Notes under the pieces: generated by a model | The model's input: only the letters and a program-made list of their open reading frames with translations | What the model was told of the DNA's origin: nothing | Database searches by the model: none | Position numbers and translations under genes: made by a program | Source: Hirudinaria manillensis | Lineage: Eukaryota > Annelida > Clitellata > Hirudinida > Hirudinidae | DNA: 64,000 nucleotides | Reading direction: 5' to 3' | Assembly: GCA_034509925.1 (NCBI GenBank) | Contig: CM067529.1 | Span: forward strand, 4,466,001 to 4,530,000 | Shown here: in pieces, positions 50,101 to 63,025 of the stretch | Position numbering within the stretch: position 1 is the first letter of the stretch | Layout: every line of letters starts with the position of its first letter

Positions 50101-53100
50101 CTTTTAAAAAAGTGCCAGCAGTGCATGGAAATAATAATAAATGCAAAGGAACGCCAAGCGGCCGAGGCCAACAAGCACGCCAACAACCTCTTGCTGGAGT
50201 TAGCCTTGGAACAGTCTTTGGTGGAAAGCAAGAAAGCGGCCGCTCTACGCAAGAGGGAGAAGAAAAAACAGAAGAAGAAGGATATCAAAAAGAGCACGGA
50301 GAACGTTTATACGGAAGACGTACCTTCGTTCGCCGGTCAAGAGGCTAAATTGGAATCGACGAAGTCAGATGATCTAGCACTTCCCGACGAATCCTCGTGT
50401 TATTCGAAATTGCAGGGAATGCATGACATGCTACTTCAATTTAAAGACGACATTAGCAGTATCATTTCCAATGGCAATCCCATTAAAGAACTTCATAAAA
50501 AGAACTGTTTGTCAGAATCGAAAAGCGACTCCAACTTGCTTCATAATTCCAGTGACAACGAACTCGAATCGAATGGAAGTAATTGCTCTGGCAATACTTC
50601 AGAAAATTCAAAACATCAGGAGAACATTATTATTTCCAATAATCTTATTGCTAGACCTGTCATGCCCTGCATTGGTGACCTCGATGATTTTAGCCTGGAG
50701 AAGGACATGTTCAAGCTTTCGATAAATGCCGGCAGCTCCAACAAGTCGACGAATGATTTGCACAAAAGCATTTCATCTTCCGATTCCAATGCCTCAAAAA
50801 TTAAGGTAGGCGTTGCCATTCGCAGGACATGTCACGCGCCTCAAGCGAAGACGAGCGCGCAATCGAAGCCGAGCACGCAAGCTCACAAGATTAAGGAAGA
50901 TGACTGGAAAGAAGTTTCCAGAAAATGCAAAAAACTCAATGTGCCTGGAAAATGCATCAGTCGAATTATAGGAAGAGGGGGTTGTAATATCAATGCGGTA
51001 AGAGAATTTTCAGGTGCTCACATCGATCTAGATAAGATGAAACATTGTGACGATGGCGTAATCACCATAAAAGGATCGCCGGAAGCAACTCAGATAGCTA
51101 TGAAATTGCTCGTAAGTCTCATTGAAGATCCAGAGAAGGACATCGAGCAACTCATACCTTCCTACAAAGGAGGAAGTGGTAAAACTAGCACGCAAACGAA
51201 ACATCAAAATGCCAATTCGGGTGCAGACATTTCAAAGGAGGCTGCAAAATGCACAAATTCTTCTGTGTCACTTTCACCTGTTGACGCTTTGCCGAGGTTT
51301 TCCGCCATAAAATCTCAGGAATCGGACGATAAATCGCATCCTACGGGAACTACCTTGATTGCCAGTCAATCAGTATCCGCTACCAACATCAGCACTTGTG
51401 GACCCTGGTCTGCTCCTAAAAATGTTACCTCCAAGGTTATTCCATGTCACAATTCTGACAAAAAAGAAGACAGTGTTAATGACCTTGTTTTGACCAAAGC
51501 TAATGTCCAGATATCAAGGCCTTCGAATTCCCCCATATGCCAGCAGTTTTCTAACGAACAATTTAAAGACATCATCAGTTCACAATGTGAACAGTTTCTT
51601 TCGAATTCTTTAACGTCATCGTACGATTTCGTCGGAAGGGGAGAATTTTCTCCTTTCGACAATTTATTAAGTAATATCACCGAAACCGTGCTGCAAAAAA
51701 ATAAGGACCAAAAGAAAGATTTTGCTACAGTGGCAGCTTCCTGTCTTTCCAATGGCACTTCTTCATTATCAAATGTATTGTTGAGTTCGGAATCCAAAAT
51801 ATTGACGCCAGAGATTAATTCGGCCCTTTTGGCAAAAGCTCCTGGATTCAGACGTGGAAGTCAATTGCAAAAGTCTGCCCAATCTGTTGCACCGTCGTCC
51901 GTATCTTTGGAAATACCTTATTCGGCCAGCTTGGTCGCACGAAGGTTAGACTTTGGAAACGGGAACGACGTCGGGACGTCGCCTGTGAGAAGTCTTGGCA
52001 TCGGAGAATCTGGTGCAAGCAAAACATTTAATCCGGGGGTCATCGGAAGTGGGATTCCATCGTTTGGCAACATTTCCAAGCAGCGAACTTATGTCGAAGA
52101 TAATTTGAAGTTTTCTGCCGCGATCGGGAGCACTCTTAATCCCAACGCTCCTAATTTCAAATCGGTGATGTCGCACAAGAATTACGACCACTCCTTCTCG
52201 TTTCCCCCTTTGAGCCAACCTTTCCTTCCGTGCATTAGTGGTCAGCCCATTTCAGAAGTGGGATATGATTCTCTTGTCGGAAGAGAACCTCGTCGTTCTG
52301 CTCCTCTGGCCTTCAATGGCCAGCCACCTTCGTTCATGTTCGACTATGGTCCTGCAAATGAGCTTTGGAAGTTCAATTCTTCTGAGAGTGCTGGCATTCA
52401 AAACGGATCGTCCGATTTTATGAACGGTTCCTTAAAAGCAGATTCTTTTCAATTCCATCCGTGCGCTCTGAACGACAGTTATATTTCTGGACCAAGTTTT
52501 CTGAATGGTTAGTTGTACTTAATTTTAAATTCATCTTATTGAGGTAATGAAGTTCCTGATAATTTAGGTGAAAATACATGCCTGACAAAAGAACCTCGCC
52601 TGTTTCAAGAAAGTCGTTATTCTCTGAACGAGAACTTCACTGGCACGTTCCCTTCGCAGTTGGACACGGCCAATTCCTTAGTGCCGTCTCTTTTTTCAGC
52701 CTTTTCCTGCGACGCTCCTTACAGTCAGGTGAGGTTTTCACACCATGAATTCATGCTGCAGCCAGTGCTTAAATAATCTGCGTAGACATTGCATACCTAG
52801 AGGCAATTGTTAAATTTTTATGTTCATGCAAAATTCTGGCTCGTTTAGGCTTTATTCTGGTTGAACTGCAATCAAAGTTAGCTATTAACTCCAGGTGGTT
52901 TGATACCTAAAGCAGAATGTAAAATTATGTTTTTCTAATGAACAGGGAGCTGAAGACCACTTCCACACGTCAGGACATCCCGCCTCCCGCTCGGCTGGTC
53001 TGTACCACCCGCTGGTTCCCAGTGCCAGTGCGCTCGGCCTACCTCCTAACAGCCCACTAACTGTGAGACCCATTACGTCCATTTTGTGCCATAGGATGTC

Positions 53101-53152
53101 CTCTCACTTGATTACTTTTTTGTAGTATGGATGGCAGCAGCTCAATTCATGA
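41434..53152 (+). CDS. mask: MASK / ANKHD1: multiple ankyrin repeats, single KH domain
   Basis: Twenty-two phase-consistent exons give 2,353 aa, close to vertebrate ANKHD1/ANKRD17. MASK is a large scaffold, known as a Yorkie/YAP cofactor and receptor tyrosine kinase pathway component. Exons: 41434-41685, 42077-42203, 42310-42451, 44688-44844, 44921-45068, 45250-45483, 45562-45704, 45780-45969, 46035-46226, 46345-46454, 46529-46616, 46688-46815, 47026-47142, 47273-47769, 47868-48091, 48251-48346, 48419-48468, 48573-49728, 49802-52507, 52568-52728, 52946-53062, 53126-53152. A first ankyrin block spans residues about 210-670, then a Ser-rich linker. A second block follows (about 1100-1430; TPLMEAASGGFVEVG and similar), then a Lys/Glu-rich helix (KREKKKQKKK). 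The KH domain at about 1725-1795 carries the RIIGRGGCNI loop. The last 550 residues are low-complexity. Confidence 0.95.
42452..44687 (+). other. Large MASK intron
   Basis: A 2.2-kb intron before the first ankyrin exon, with a (GA)n run at 44071-44099 and a short ATT run near 44245. Open frames such as 42522-42737 and 43349-43561 have no recognisable product. Confidence 0.7.
44071..44099. repeat. (GA)n microsatellite
   Basis: A run of about 14 GA units in the large MASK intron. Confidence 0.9.
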
Positions 53153-53402
53153 TTCGATTGCTGAAACCTGTCGCTCGAGTTGAATAAGCAAAGCAATTCC
53201 TTCCGGGACAGTAAAATTCACATTATTTCACCATTTGTGCGGTACTAGTTGATCAGGTTTATTTTAATTACTGGTATATTCAACATAGTATCATGTATCA
53301 TAGAAAGCCCTCCAAACAACATGGCTACAATTTGTCTTGTTTCTTATTTAAAACTAAAGCTATATTTAACTAAAGCACTGTTTGGCACGCGGTACTGCTC
53401 CA
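53153..53402. terminator. Convergent 3' ends of MASK and calcineurin A
   Basis: Only 250 bases separate the two stop codons. On the minus strand an AATAAA (plus-strand tttatt, 53258-53263) lies about 140 bases beyond the calcineurin stop and is its likely polyadenylation signal. No plus-strand AATAAA is visible before the calcineurin coding region, so MASK transcripts may run into it. Confidence 0.5.
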
Positions 53403-56400
53403 CTACAGGCTTGGTGTCTGCTTTCTGTTTGTGGAAGGCCATTGTTCGTTTTCTTTGTCTAGCAGCTTGGCATCTTCAAACGTCTTGATTTTCATGTTGG
53501 GCATGTAACCAGTCATGGCTTTTTAAAGAACTAATCTAAGTGACTTATTAAGATCCAGTAGATCATATGCCAAGAACAGATTAACCATTCTCAAGTCCTT
53601 CTTTCCCACCTGTTAGTGCTCCTATAGGCAGCATCCCGTTGGGCGTGAGACCCTTGAGAACGACGATAGATTCACTCTCTTCCCTAAAACAGTTTTAACA
53701 GTCATTATGTATTAGTGTTTGGTCATTTTAAACCAGGGATATTCAAATTGGCCCCAGACTTTAAGAGATGTAAAATAAATTACAAAGATACAGAACCTGC
53801 AAATAACTGTTTCTAATACTTATGGGATATTGCTCTGAATTACTTTCACCTTTGCTCTAGGTAGAACATAGGCAAAAGTAGTTTCTAAGTAATTAACGTG
53901 TTCAAAAAGGCAGAGTTCAACTGCAAGGCTGGGGCGTGTGCTTGCATAAAAAACGTAAGATTAGTAGTGTCGTGTGGGAATAAGATGTGTTTAACCCAAA
54001 GACTTAACTGCTCGATAACTAGTGTAATAGTACGCTTAATTATCCTTACGTCGCAAAATGTATATCTTGTACCTAGTCATGTGACAAGGTATGTTCTAAT
54101 GCAAAGAAAAATTAGTGGTGGTACGCATCCCGGTGAGGAATGACTACCACTAATTTTTTTTAAACGTATCACTCGGGCACCATTCAAGTAGATTTAATAC
54201 AAATTAATTGAATACCCCTACTTTAAACTCTCACCTGAGTATCTTGAACATGCGACTCATCTTGCTTATCACTCTGACCTTACTTTGTATGGCGGCCTTC
54301 TTTTTCTCTAATTCTTCTGAAACGAAATTTTGATCGTTTTATTGGAGCTAATCGTGCAGGAGCCCAAAACTGGCTGGGATGTTGCGTTCATTTCTTTATG
54401 TAGGGGTTTTTAAAAAAGCTACACTGAATTGGCTAACCTCTTTTTTCTGGTGGTAAGCCCTTTGAGGATTCTATTGTGCTATGAGTCAGTATGCTTTTTA
54501 AGACATCGGTAACTGAAAGTGCGTTTGAGACGGTTCAAATGTCTTGCAACATATGAGATGATAACTGAGATGGTGCACCTTTTTCTCCAATGAAAGGTAG
54601 CGACCAAGAAAAGGCATCCATGAAGTTTGGCAGCCAGTAGGGGTGGGGAGAGTCATTAAACTGTTCTATGTTGAGCTTCTTCTTGTCGTATTTTATTATG
54701 GCACCTGTGTGTTCCAAACTTGGTTTCATGATATGTAAATTGCGAGCGGAAAATGTTAAGTGCTTAACCCTTGTTCCTATATACATCAAGGTAATTCGGA
54801 GCGGAGAAAATTGTCATGAGCGCCGGGAAGCCAGTCGTTGAATGCTTCTTGTACATGAAGTAACTTGAATTTCAAACATTTTTGGCGTTTAATCGGCAAT
54901 GCGCTTCCCAAATTCACATTTTAAATATCCAACCCAGCATCTTGAGCTTCGTGAGCCCTAATCACTGAGAGCAGGAGGTTCTCGTTTAGAAAATTCACAA
55001 TAGCCTGATATCTGGAACCAACGAGCTAGGTTGAATAGGTTCAGATTACCCGACTTATAGCCAAACCATAATGCTTACGAATATCGGTATGAGCACCCTC
55101 TAGTGGTGTTGACGAGGAACAGATCGTCATATTTCTCGCTACCAAAGTCTTCAGTCGGGTCCGCCCAGAGCAAATCACACATCGCCCCCATAGGCGGAGG
55201 TTCATTAAATCTGTAAATCTTTAGTGAGAGGCAATATCTACTTTTAGTGGATGTTTTATGTTAGAGGATATTAGATGAATCTATTCACCATTTTTATATC
55301 CTGAAGAGTGTGTATGTGGGGCGAAATGCCACCATGAACGCACAAAAATTGTTTGTTAACCACTGCTGCTAATGGAAGGGCATCGAAAGATTCCATAACC
55401 ATGTCATATACTTTCTCAGTATACTTTATCATACCTGAATAGAAGAAGTATTCCTGAACATTCCGATCTAATTAGTTAAAGGGAAATTCACAATAAACTA
55501 AATAAGTGTTACATTCAAGTTTGAATGTAAAATGGGACGTTAAATGTCTGCACTCGTGGTTGCCTCTCATCATGAGAAAAGTCAAGGGAAAATTGATCTT
55601 GATGGCATACAAGTACAGCACACACTGAGAAACAAAAATAGTTATTATAACTGTGATCTAAGAAACTTTAAAATGAACTTAACAAAGCAAACCTCTATGC
55701 TAAAGTATCCCCTGTCCACGTAATCTCCAAGAAAGAGGTACCTCACCTGACTTGGAGGACCGCCAATTTCGAACAGTTTTAAGAGGTCAAAAAACTGACC
55801 GTGTACATCTCCACAAACTTCGCTTAACAGAACGTTGAATTAATAAAATGTTAAACAAAAACGACATATATGACTTACTTGTGACTGGGGCCTCCACATC
55901 TAACAAAGTCGGTTCTTGCTTCAAGAGTTGTGTGGCATCCTCAATGATTTGGAGGGCAGCTTTCTCGGTGATCCTGCCCTCTTGCTGGAAATGATACTTC
56001 AAAATTGCATAATTTGGCTTGTTGTCCTTGTACAATTCGTGTACGTCTAACCTATTAGTTTTCGGATAGGCTACACCTGCAACGATTAACAATTAAATGC
56101 AATCCCAATTCGCAAATTATAAAAAGGTCCTCTCGCATATCATTATAAGCTTAATCCAAATCTTTGATAATGAAAAATGTGATCAAGCTTATTAAAACTA
56201 ATTAATTTTGCAATGGACCTATATTTCATCCTCATTCTAATAATAATACATAATGTATGTTATTTATCAAGCGCCGTAAGCGTGAGCATCAGGGGCGCTA
56301 CTACACTTTAACACTAGCATCCAAGCAAGTCAAGTACTTCCAATTTCAAGTACTTCATTGAAACTATGACATCTAAACCCAGTACATTCCCCAAGTAAAT

Positions 56401-56467
56401 AACTTTGCTGCTAACTCGTTATAACTCTATCGGCAGCAAACTTCGGAATACCGGGAATGACACTCAT
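53403..56467 (-). CDS. CanA: Calcineurin A, Ca2+/calmodulin-dependent protein phosphatase catalytic subunit
   Basis: Thirteen exons close exactly into 472 aa: 56467-56416, 56076-55879, 55817-55693, 55624-55513, 55434-55289, 55218-55079, 55011-54934, 54863-54769, 54704-54579, 54512-54438, 54316-54235, 53683-53610, 53518-53403. PP2B dephosphorylates NFAT and many other targets when Ca2+/calmodulin and calcineurin B bind. All metal-site motifs are present: ICGDVHGQ (D87, H89), [29 protein letters not shown] and [10 protein letters not shown]. The B-subunit helix region ([19 protein letters not shown]), the calmodulin-binding stretch ([18 protein letters not shown]) and the autoinhibitory motif ([16 protein letters not shown]) follow in order. 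The start [15 protein letters not shown] aligns with the known N-terminus. Acceptors at 55817 and 55218 were chosen because nearer AGs break the frame. The last exon's acceptor (aaaaag) is weak. Confidence 0.95.
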
Positions 56468-56824
56468 CTGTCAAAAACGCCAACCGACGGCTTCCTAACA
56501 TAAATGAACTATTCAAAATACGATCATCAAGGGTGCGTTTTATTTTAAATTATTTCAATATTTTGTTCATCATCCAACTACAATACATTCGACATCACAA
56601 AAATATTTTTTTTTATTTTGAATGTTCCAGATTTATATTAACATATTTCTTTCATTTCAATTATGCAAGCAAAAATATTAACTGACTGCTCTACACAACT
56701 TTTCACTTTTTGAAAAATGATAGTTCGCTAAAAGTCGCAAATTAATAAAACCCATAATCCTATTTGCACCTGCCTCATTACAGCCCCAGATCAGTCCCCC
56801 TTTCCCATATTCCCTTCATTTTCC

Positions 56825-56829
56825 AAAAA
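56825..56829 (-). terminator. Candidate RNA polymerase III terminator
   Basis: Five T residues on the minus strand, 27 bases beyond the 3' end of the tRNA-Arg gene. This is the first run of four or more Ts downstream. Confidence 0.5.
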
Positions 56830-56856
56830 CTCGCCGCCTCCCCACGAGACATTCAA

Positions 56857-56929
56857 CGACCCCGACGAGACTCGAACTCGCAATCTTCTGATCCGAAGTC
56901 AGACGCCTTATCCATTAGGCCACGGGGCC
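56857..56929 (-). tRNA. tRNA-Arg (anticodon UCG)
   Basis: A 73-base cloverleaf reads cleanly on the minus strand. The acceptor stem is GGCCCCG paired with CGGGGTC (one G-T wobble), with discriminator G. The D arm contains the A-box-like TGGCCTAATGG. The anticodon arm is TCTGA-CTTCGGA-TCAGA with anticodon TCG. The T arm is GCGAG-TTCGAGT-CTCGT, whose TTCGA forms the B box. There is no intron and no encoded CCA, as in nuclear tRNA genes. It strongly resembles animal tRNA-Arg(UCG). Confidence 0.96.
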
Positions 56930-57692
56930 GGCTGCGCAACGAAAGTATACAATATCATTTAAAACTTTGAAGATATTCAACTTTCTTACAAAGTTGACAC
57001 CAGTGCTGTCCTCCGAGCAAAGTGACACTTTTATTTTTTTGTAATCACCCCAGTCCGTCATCGACAATACTTAAATTTAGAAATTGACCTCGAATCATCG
57101 TAATAAATTCTCTTATAGTTAATGAATATTAATGAAGGAAAATGATAAAACACATCAAACTGTAGGTGATAAATCAAGTTTATAAATTTGCATATTTTAA
57201 GAGATTTACGTTAATCTTTTGAGAACATTTATTTAAAATACTTTTCTGTGATTGTCCTCATACTTAAGCCATTCTTAAAGGGTTTTAGGGGTACACCTGC
57301 CAGGTATAAAAAGTTGTAAAAATGTTTTTAAATCATTCAGTACTTCAATCCAAATAATTAGGCAATCGGAATTTTATTAAATGATCAACAAAAGAGATTT
57401 TTTACTTCAACTTTAAAACAATTAAATATTTCAACTTTGCTGTTCGACAGTTTGAAAGGCAGCAGTAATGACCTAATAAATATCGAATGCTGAAGATCTA
57501 TCACAAAGATTACGAAAATCTGATTATTAATGAATTAAGTCTTCTATCTTGATAGCCCAATCCAGAAGCTCAAGCTATTTAAAGACCCAAAGCTGCGAAG
57601 TGAGGCTGGGGAAAAAACTGTATCAAGTTTTATTTGATTTATTTTATTATTTATTCTATTTGAACATTCTGAAAGAGCAGACTACCAGTAGG

Positions 57693-60600
57693 ATGTCAGA
57701 TTTGAACATTTGTGGTTAGTCGCTTGATGTAGTAGTCTTCCTTCTTGAAATGATCGAACAGTTATAAATGAATTGTTGGTATTGATTCATTAAAATCATT
57801 TATGGCCTAATGAGCACCAATTCTGGAGAGGTTTTAACATCTCTTCAAGTAGTTATCTTAACATTTGAAATCGTCAATAACTTTAGATTTGTTTTACACA
57901 GTTAAGAGAGCTGAAATAAATCATGCCGACGGCAAGTATTTGATTCTTGTTTGAATGAATTTTTTTTAAATACCATGTAATTCGTAAAAGAATATACGTA
58001 ACAATGTTAAACATTCCGCTGCTTTTACAACTTATTTGACAGATAAATTGTCTAGCTATGTCTTGTTAAAGCTGGGAAATTATGTCAGAAAATCTGAATC
58101 TGTCCATGGTTTGGCGCCAGAATGGAATGAAAACTTCTTAATGTAATTTTCGTTTCACTTCCGATTATGAATTAATCGTTTACGACTACAAAATCTTTCC
58201 GAATTGCGAAAGATTACAATAAAACATAAATAAGCAAGACAAGTTTGTGATATTAAATTGGTATTCGATATATTAAGCTTGTGATTGTGGATTAAAAATA
58301 TTTCGCTGCTTTCATGTTTTAAATTTGAATCATTGTTCACATTTAGCCACGATCTTTTGTGCGTCTCCGTTGCATCGGAAGGAACCTAATATAATGGCCA
58401 CATTTAAAATTATTTCGTGTGGCACAAGGTGCCAATAATCGTAAAATGTTTATTTTTATTTTTAGAAAGAATGAATTCATTTCGTCGAATGCGAACGTTA
58501 CAATCGAGCTTTGGTCAAAAAGAATCACTAGTGACCAGAAGCTTGGTGTTTTGCTTATTCCAATATCCTCTGTAAAACAATCGGACCAAGTATATTTACA
58601 AAGTATTTGTTCACTTATAATTAGTAAAAACCTGAAGTAAAATTGATAATTTAAGCAAATACAAGGAGAAACGCTGAGCTCGGCCCCAACAGTAGAAGAC
58701 GATCCTCAAAAGGTGGGAACAGAACACAAGGTTTGGCTGGAGGCCAAGTTCGTTCCATCCCTTGATGGTGCGTTAAAATTATTTGAAATTTTAGTTTATT
58801 TTCTTCTTATGCCTTTAAATTATTTTAAAGTTAATAGATTAACTTCCAATCTCTAGACTTAATTTCTAGTGAACATTCAATGATGCATAGTACAAATAAA
58901 TAAGTATTACGCACGAAATGACATTGAAATAAGACCAATAACAAGAAATATGATAAAAAAAAGGTCTACACATGTTGATCTGATTTGTTGATAAGCCAAT
59001 GACATAAGGACTCTTTGATTACAATAATGATGTACGATCAATCGCTATCTCCACTTGGACGCTAATTTTAGATGTAAGTGTAGAGATTTGTCATCGTAAT
59101 TTTTACAAGAACAACAACATCAGTAGTGACATAGTTTTTTATTTATAATTCAATAATATAATTTAAATAAATTTATATTTTATTATAATTTAAACATTTA
59201 TTCCTCAACCAAGATTTGCTTCAGTTCCTGATTTTATTTCTACTCGAACATGTTTGAATCTTTTTCTATGTTTTAATGTTAAATCTCAATAGCATTTCTT
59301 TGCTACTTTTCTAATTTCTTTAATTAAATTTAAACATTTCATTAATCTTTATTAATTAGAGATTTAATTAACTTAATTAAATTATTTTCCAGAAGGTCCG
59401 AGTCGCTCGGAAGATACTTCTTCAAAGAATTCCGAAAGGCAGAAATAGCATTTAAATATTAATTTAAATTGATTAATTAAAATATTAATTAATGTAATAA
59501 TATAATTAATATAATGAAAATTAAATATAATATTCATTTGAAATCATTTAAGTTTCTAATTTTAAAAATATTCATTCTTAGTGGCTTTTTCCTCTGCCTC
59601 AGAAGATGGATCGAGAAAATTTTCAGTGGCAATTCTAGGTTCTACTATAATTATATTGCTTCAACAACAACAGCAGGAGGAGTTATTAATATTAATTATA
59701 ATATTAATAATTAATATAATAATAGCAAAAACAACAACAATAATAATAACAACAAATTGCAGTAGTACTCCTGCCTATGGATTATTATAATAGATTATTA
59801 TTATTATTATTACAAGTTATCTCACATTGCATTAAATATCCAGGGATGCACGAGACCAATATATTTCAAGGAGTGGATGGATTGAAGGTGATCCAAATAA
59901 TTCCGGGGTTGGTAGTGAAATCTAAGATTTTTACCGGAATTAATTTTTATTTCGTGTTTATTAATAAATATTTATATTTGGAAGCCAAAAATTGTTTAAA
60001 ATTTGTGTCGGTGAATCCATAAAATGTTAAAGTTTTAAAAACCTCAACTTTCTTCGTCAAATATTCCCTGTTAAGGTGAGAAACGCATGTCCCATTGAGC
60101 CTTATTCGTATTTTTTTACTTAACTTATTTACAGAAGTCTAAAAGGATTTCTCGGAACAACTTCTAAAAAATCCATTGGATTAAAATTACAATCTAATTT
60201 AAAATAAAATGAAATTAATTAATTTATTTATTTTTAATACTTGTGAGTGTTTAATGCAGGACCAATCGGAAAACTCACTGCTCAATTGGTCAATGCGAGT
60301 ACATTCAATTCTTTCTTTAAAAAAAATAAAGTTATTTTATTAATTTTATCGATAATTCCAACTAAACTTTTAAATTTATTAAATTCATTCTCAATAACTA
60401 AGAATCTTTCCTGAAAACCTTTTATATTTTGCAGACAAGACGAGATAAACCAACTTTATGGCGACATTGAAAAAGCTCCCCGCTTCTGTACAAAGCGCAG
60501 AAATTCGATTTTCAGCATTGAACGGGTTTTTGCAATTTCTTTGCAAAACAATCATTAATCGGTCGATTAATTTCAATTCAAAATATCATTAATGGCGTAA

Positions 60601-62991
60601 ATAATACTTAATTTCTATAGATAATCAATTAATCCGCTGGTTTATCCCAAGCCTGTCACCAGTCAGAAAGCCTCTGCATTCAAGAACTTTTCGTTGCAAG
60701 ATGAAAAACTGGTGAGCATTCTCTTAGATAACTGCTGAATGAACGACCATTTATTTATTTTTAAAAGATATACTCTTTTAAATAAATCTTAATAAACAAA
60801 TAAACAAAAATAAATAACGTAAATAAACAAATAACGATTTCCCAACGGAAGAAAGCTTACGTGTACAAGAAATGCTTGCAAGCGATCGTCTCACCTCCCT
60901 CGGCTTCGGTGCCCCACGCCATGGAGGCCTGGCAGGGTGCACACGTGGGCAGCTGTTTCGAATGTCAAGGATTTATGTGGAGCTCTGGCGGCCACGGTAT
61001 CGTCAGGTGCAGAAAGTGCGGGTTGTTGGCGCACGAGAACTGCCAAGAACTAATGAGCAACGATTGCAAACAAAGTTTGACTTTTGTTTTGAAATAGTCA
61101 ACAGCGTCTCTTTTTAATTTCCATAATTTGAAATTCTCGGATATTTTCAGATAAATCGATGGAAATTTGAATAAATTATAAAAAAAAAAAATATCATTCG
61201 CTCCGCTTGGATACGATAACGAATTGAACGAGTTGTTTATCAAAAGCTCTCCTGAATGACGGATCAGGAGAAGAGTCTTCCAAAGAAGAGTCTGACAGTA
61301 TAGAAAAGCAAATGAATAAAGGAGAATTATTGAGGTTAAAGGAGAATTATCGCGACCTATAACTACATTAAACGATAAATAAATAAATAAATAAATTCAT
61401 TCATTAATTAAACTTGTTTTAAAACTAATTCAGTATAAAAAAAAAACAGGAAAGTTTTCAAAGTGGATTCAAACCGTCACGACGTGCACGTGGAGGAAGC
61501 GAGGAAAGAATCAATCGACGGATCACTTTTCGGAAAGATCAGCATCACAGGTTCAATCACAATTAAATTTCTCGATAATTATTTTCTTTTCTTTTTTTTA
61601 ACTTCAATTTAATTTATTTTCCATTTTAATTAATAAAAAGTTTCGTGGATTATTTTACGATGGGGTCGCTGAGAAGTTATTAGTTTTTGTTGTGGATGTT
61701 ATTGAAGTTTAATAGATTATAATTTTATTAATATTAATAATATAATCATAATTATTATATTAATAATATATAATATAATTATAATAATATATAAAATAGT
61801 TATTATGTTAATATATTATAATAATACATAATATAATTATAATATCATAATAGTATTATTATTTTTATGCATATTATTGCCTCGCAGTGGTGTGTGCCAA
61901 AGGTTTGGTCGTCAAAGACAGCAATGGAACAAGCGATCCTTACGTGACTTTGCAGGTTGGAAAAATTAAGAAGAAAAGCAAAACAATTCAAAAGAATGTG
62001 AATCCCGTGTGGAACGAAACTTTTTACTTGCAAGTTTAACTTTGTAACGATTTAACTCAACAGTAATTTGTAAATTGTAACTTGATGTTCAACTTTCAAC
62101 AAACTTGTAACTCGTTACTCAACATTTGTTGTACGATACAACATCTCACGTCATCAATCAACATCAATCAACACCAATCAACATCAATCAACATCAATCA
62201 ACACCAATCAACATCAGTTAACCAATCAATCAACCATTTCAATCAACCAGTGTCTGCACCAATGCCTCGGACAGGATCAAAATCAGAGTTTGGTGAGCGA
62301 ATATATTTCCACGTGTATTTTATTTTAATACAATTTCAATGTTGTTAGCAGCTTGGAATGAAATCAGCAATTTGAGAGGCTTGACTTATTCAAATCCTGA
62401 AATTTGAATTTGAACATTTCATTTAAAATGATTTTTAGTGACTTATTATTATTTAGAATTATAATAATAGTTATTATTTACTTTATATAATAATATATTA
62501 TTATTATTTAGAATTATTATTATTATTATTAGTCATTAAACTACTTCTACTTGGAACTGTATTTGTTTGAATATTTCTGTTATCAGGGATGAAGACCATA
62601 ATTTTCAGTCTGCAATGAAAACCTTTTTAACTCAAACGTGTGCCGATAATTTTCTGGGTCAGAAAATTATTGACCTCAGATCGATTGTCGGAGAAAGTGA
62701 TGATCTTTGGTACACGCTCGGTAAAGTTGCATTTCAATCGTTTATTGCATTTCAATGTTTACTGCATTTCAATCGTTTATTGCATTTCAATCGTTTATTG
62801 CATTTCAATGTTCGATGCATTTGTTGGCATATTTTTTAAGTTTATCTTATGTAAATGCAACCTGAATTTGCGACGCATTTGCAAAGTTAAAGCAAATTAT
62901 TGAAATTTAAAGTTCAATTTAAAGCTAAATCGTCACGGTGAACCCTGCCTGATAATTTGAGTGAATATCTTTATGACGATGACTATGATGA

Positions 62992-63025
<34 letters not shown>

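Larger units (their letters stand above)
56468..57692. promoter_or_regulatory. Divergent intergenic region calcineurin A / Unc13
   Basis: About 1.2 kb between two head-to-head genes. It holds one tRNA gene and otherwise no coding sequence I can support. Promoters for both genes are expected here. Confidence 0.45.

Noticed and set aside
59839-59882. Possible extra 44-base Unc13 exon with good-looking splice sites
   Set aside because: No start phase lets it join both neighbours in frame, so the model without it was preferred.
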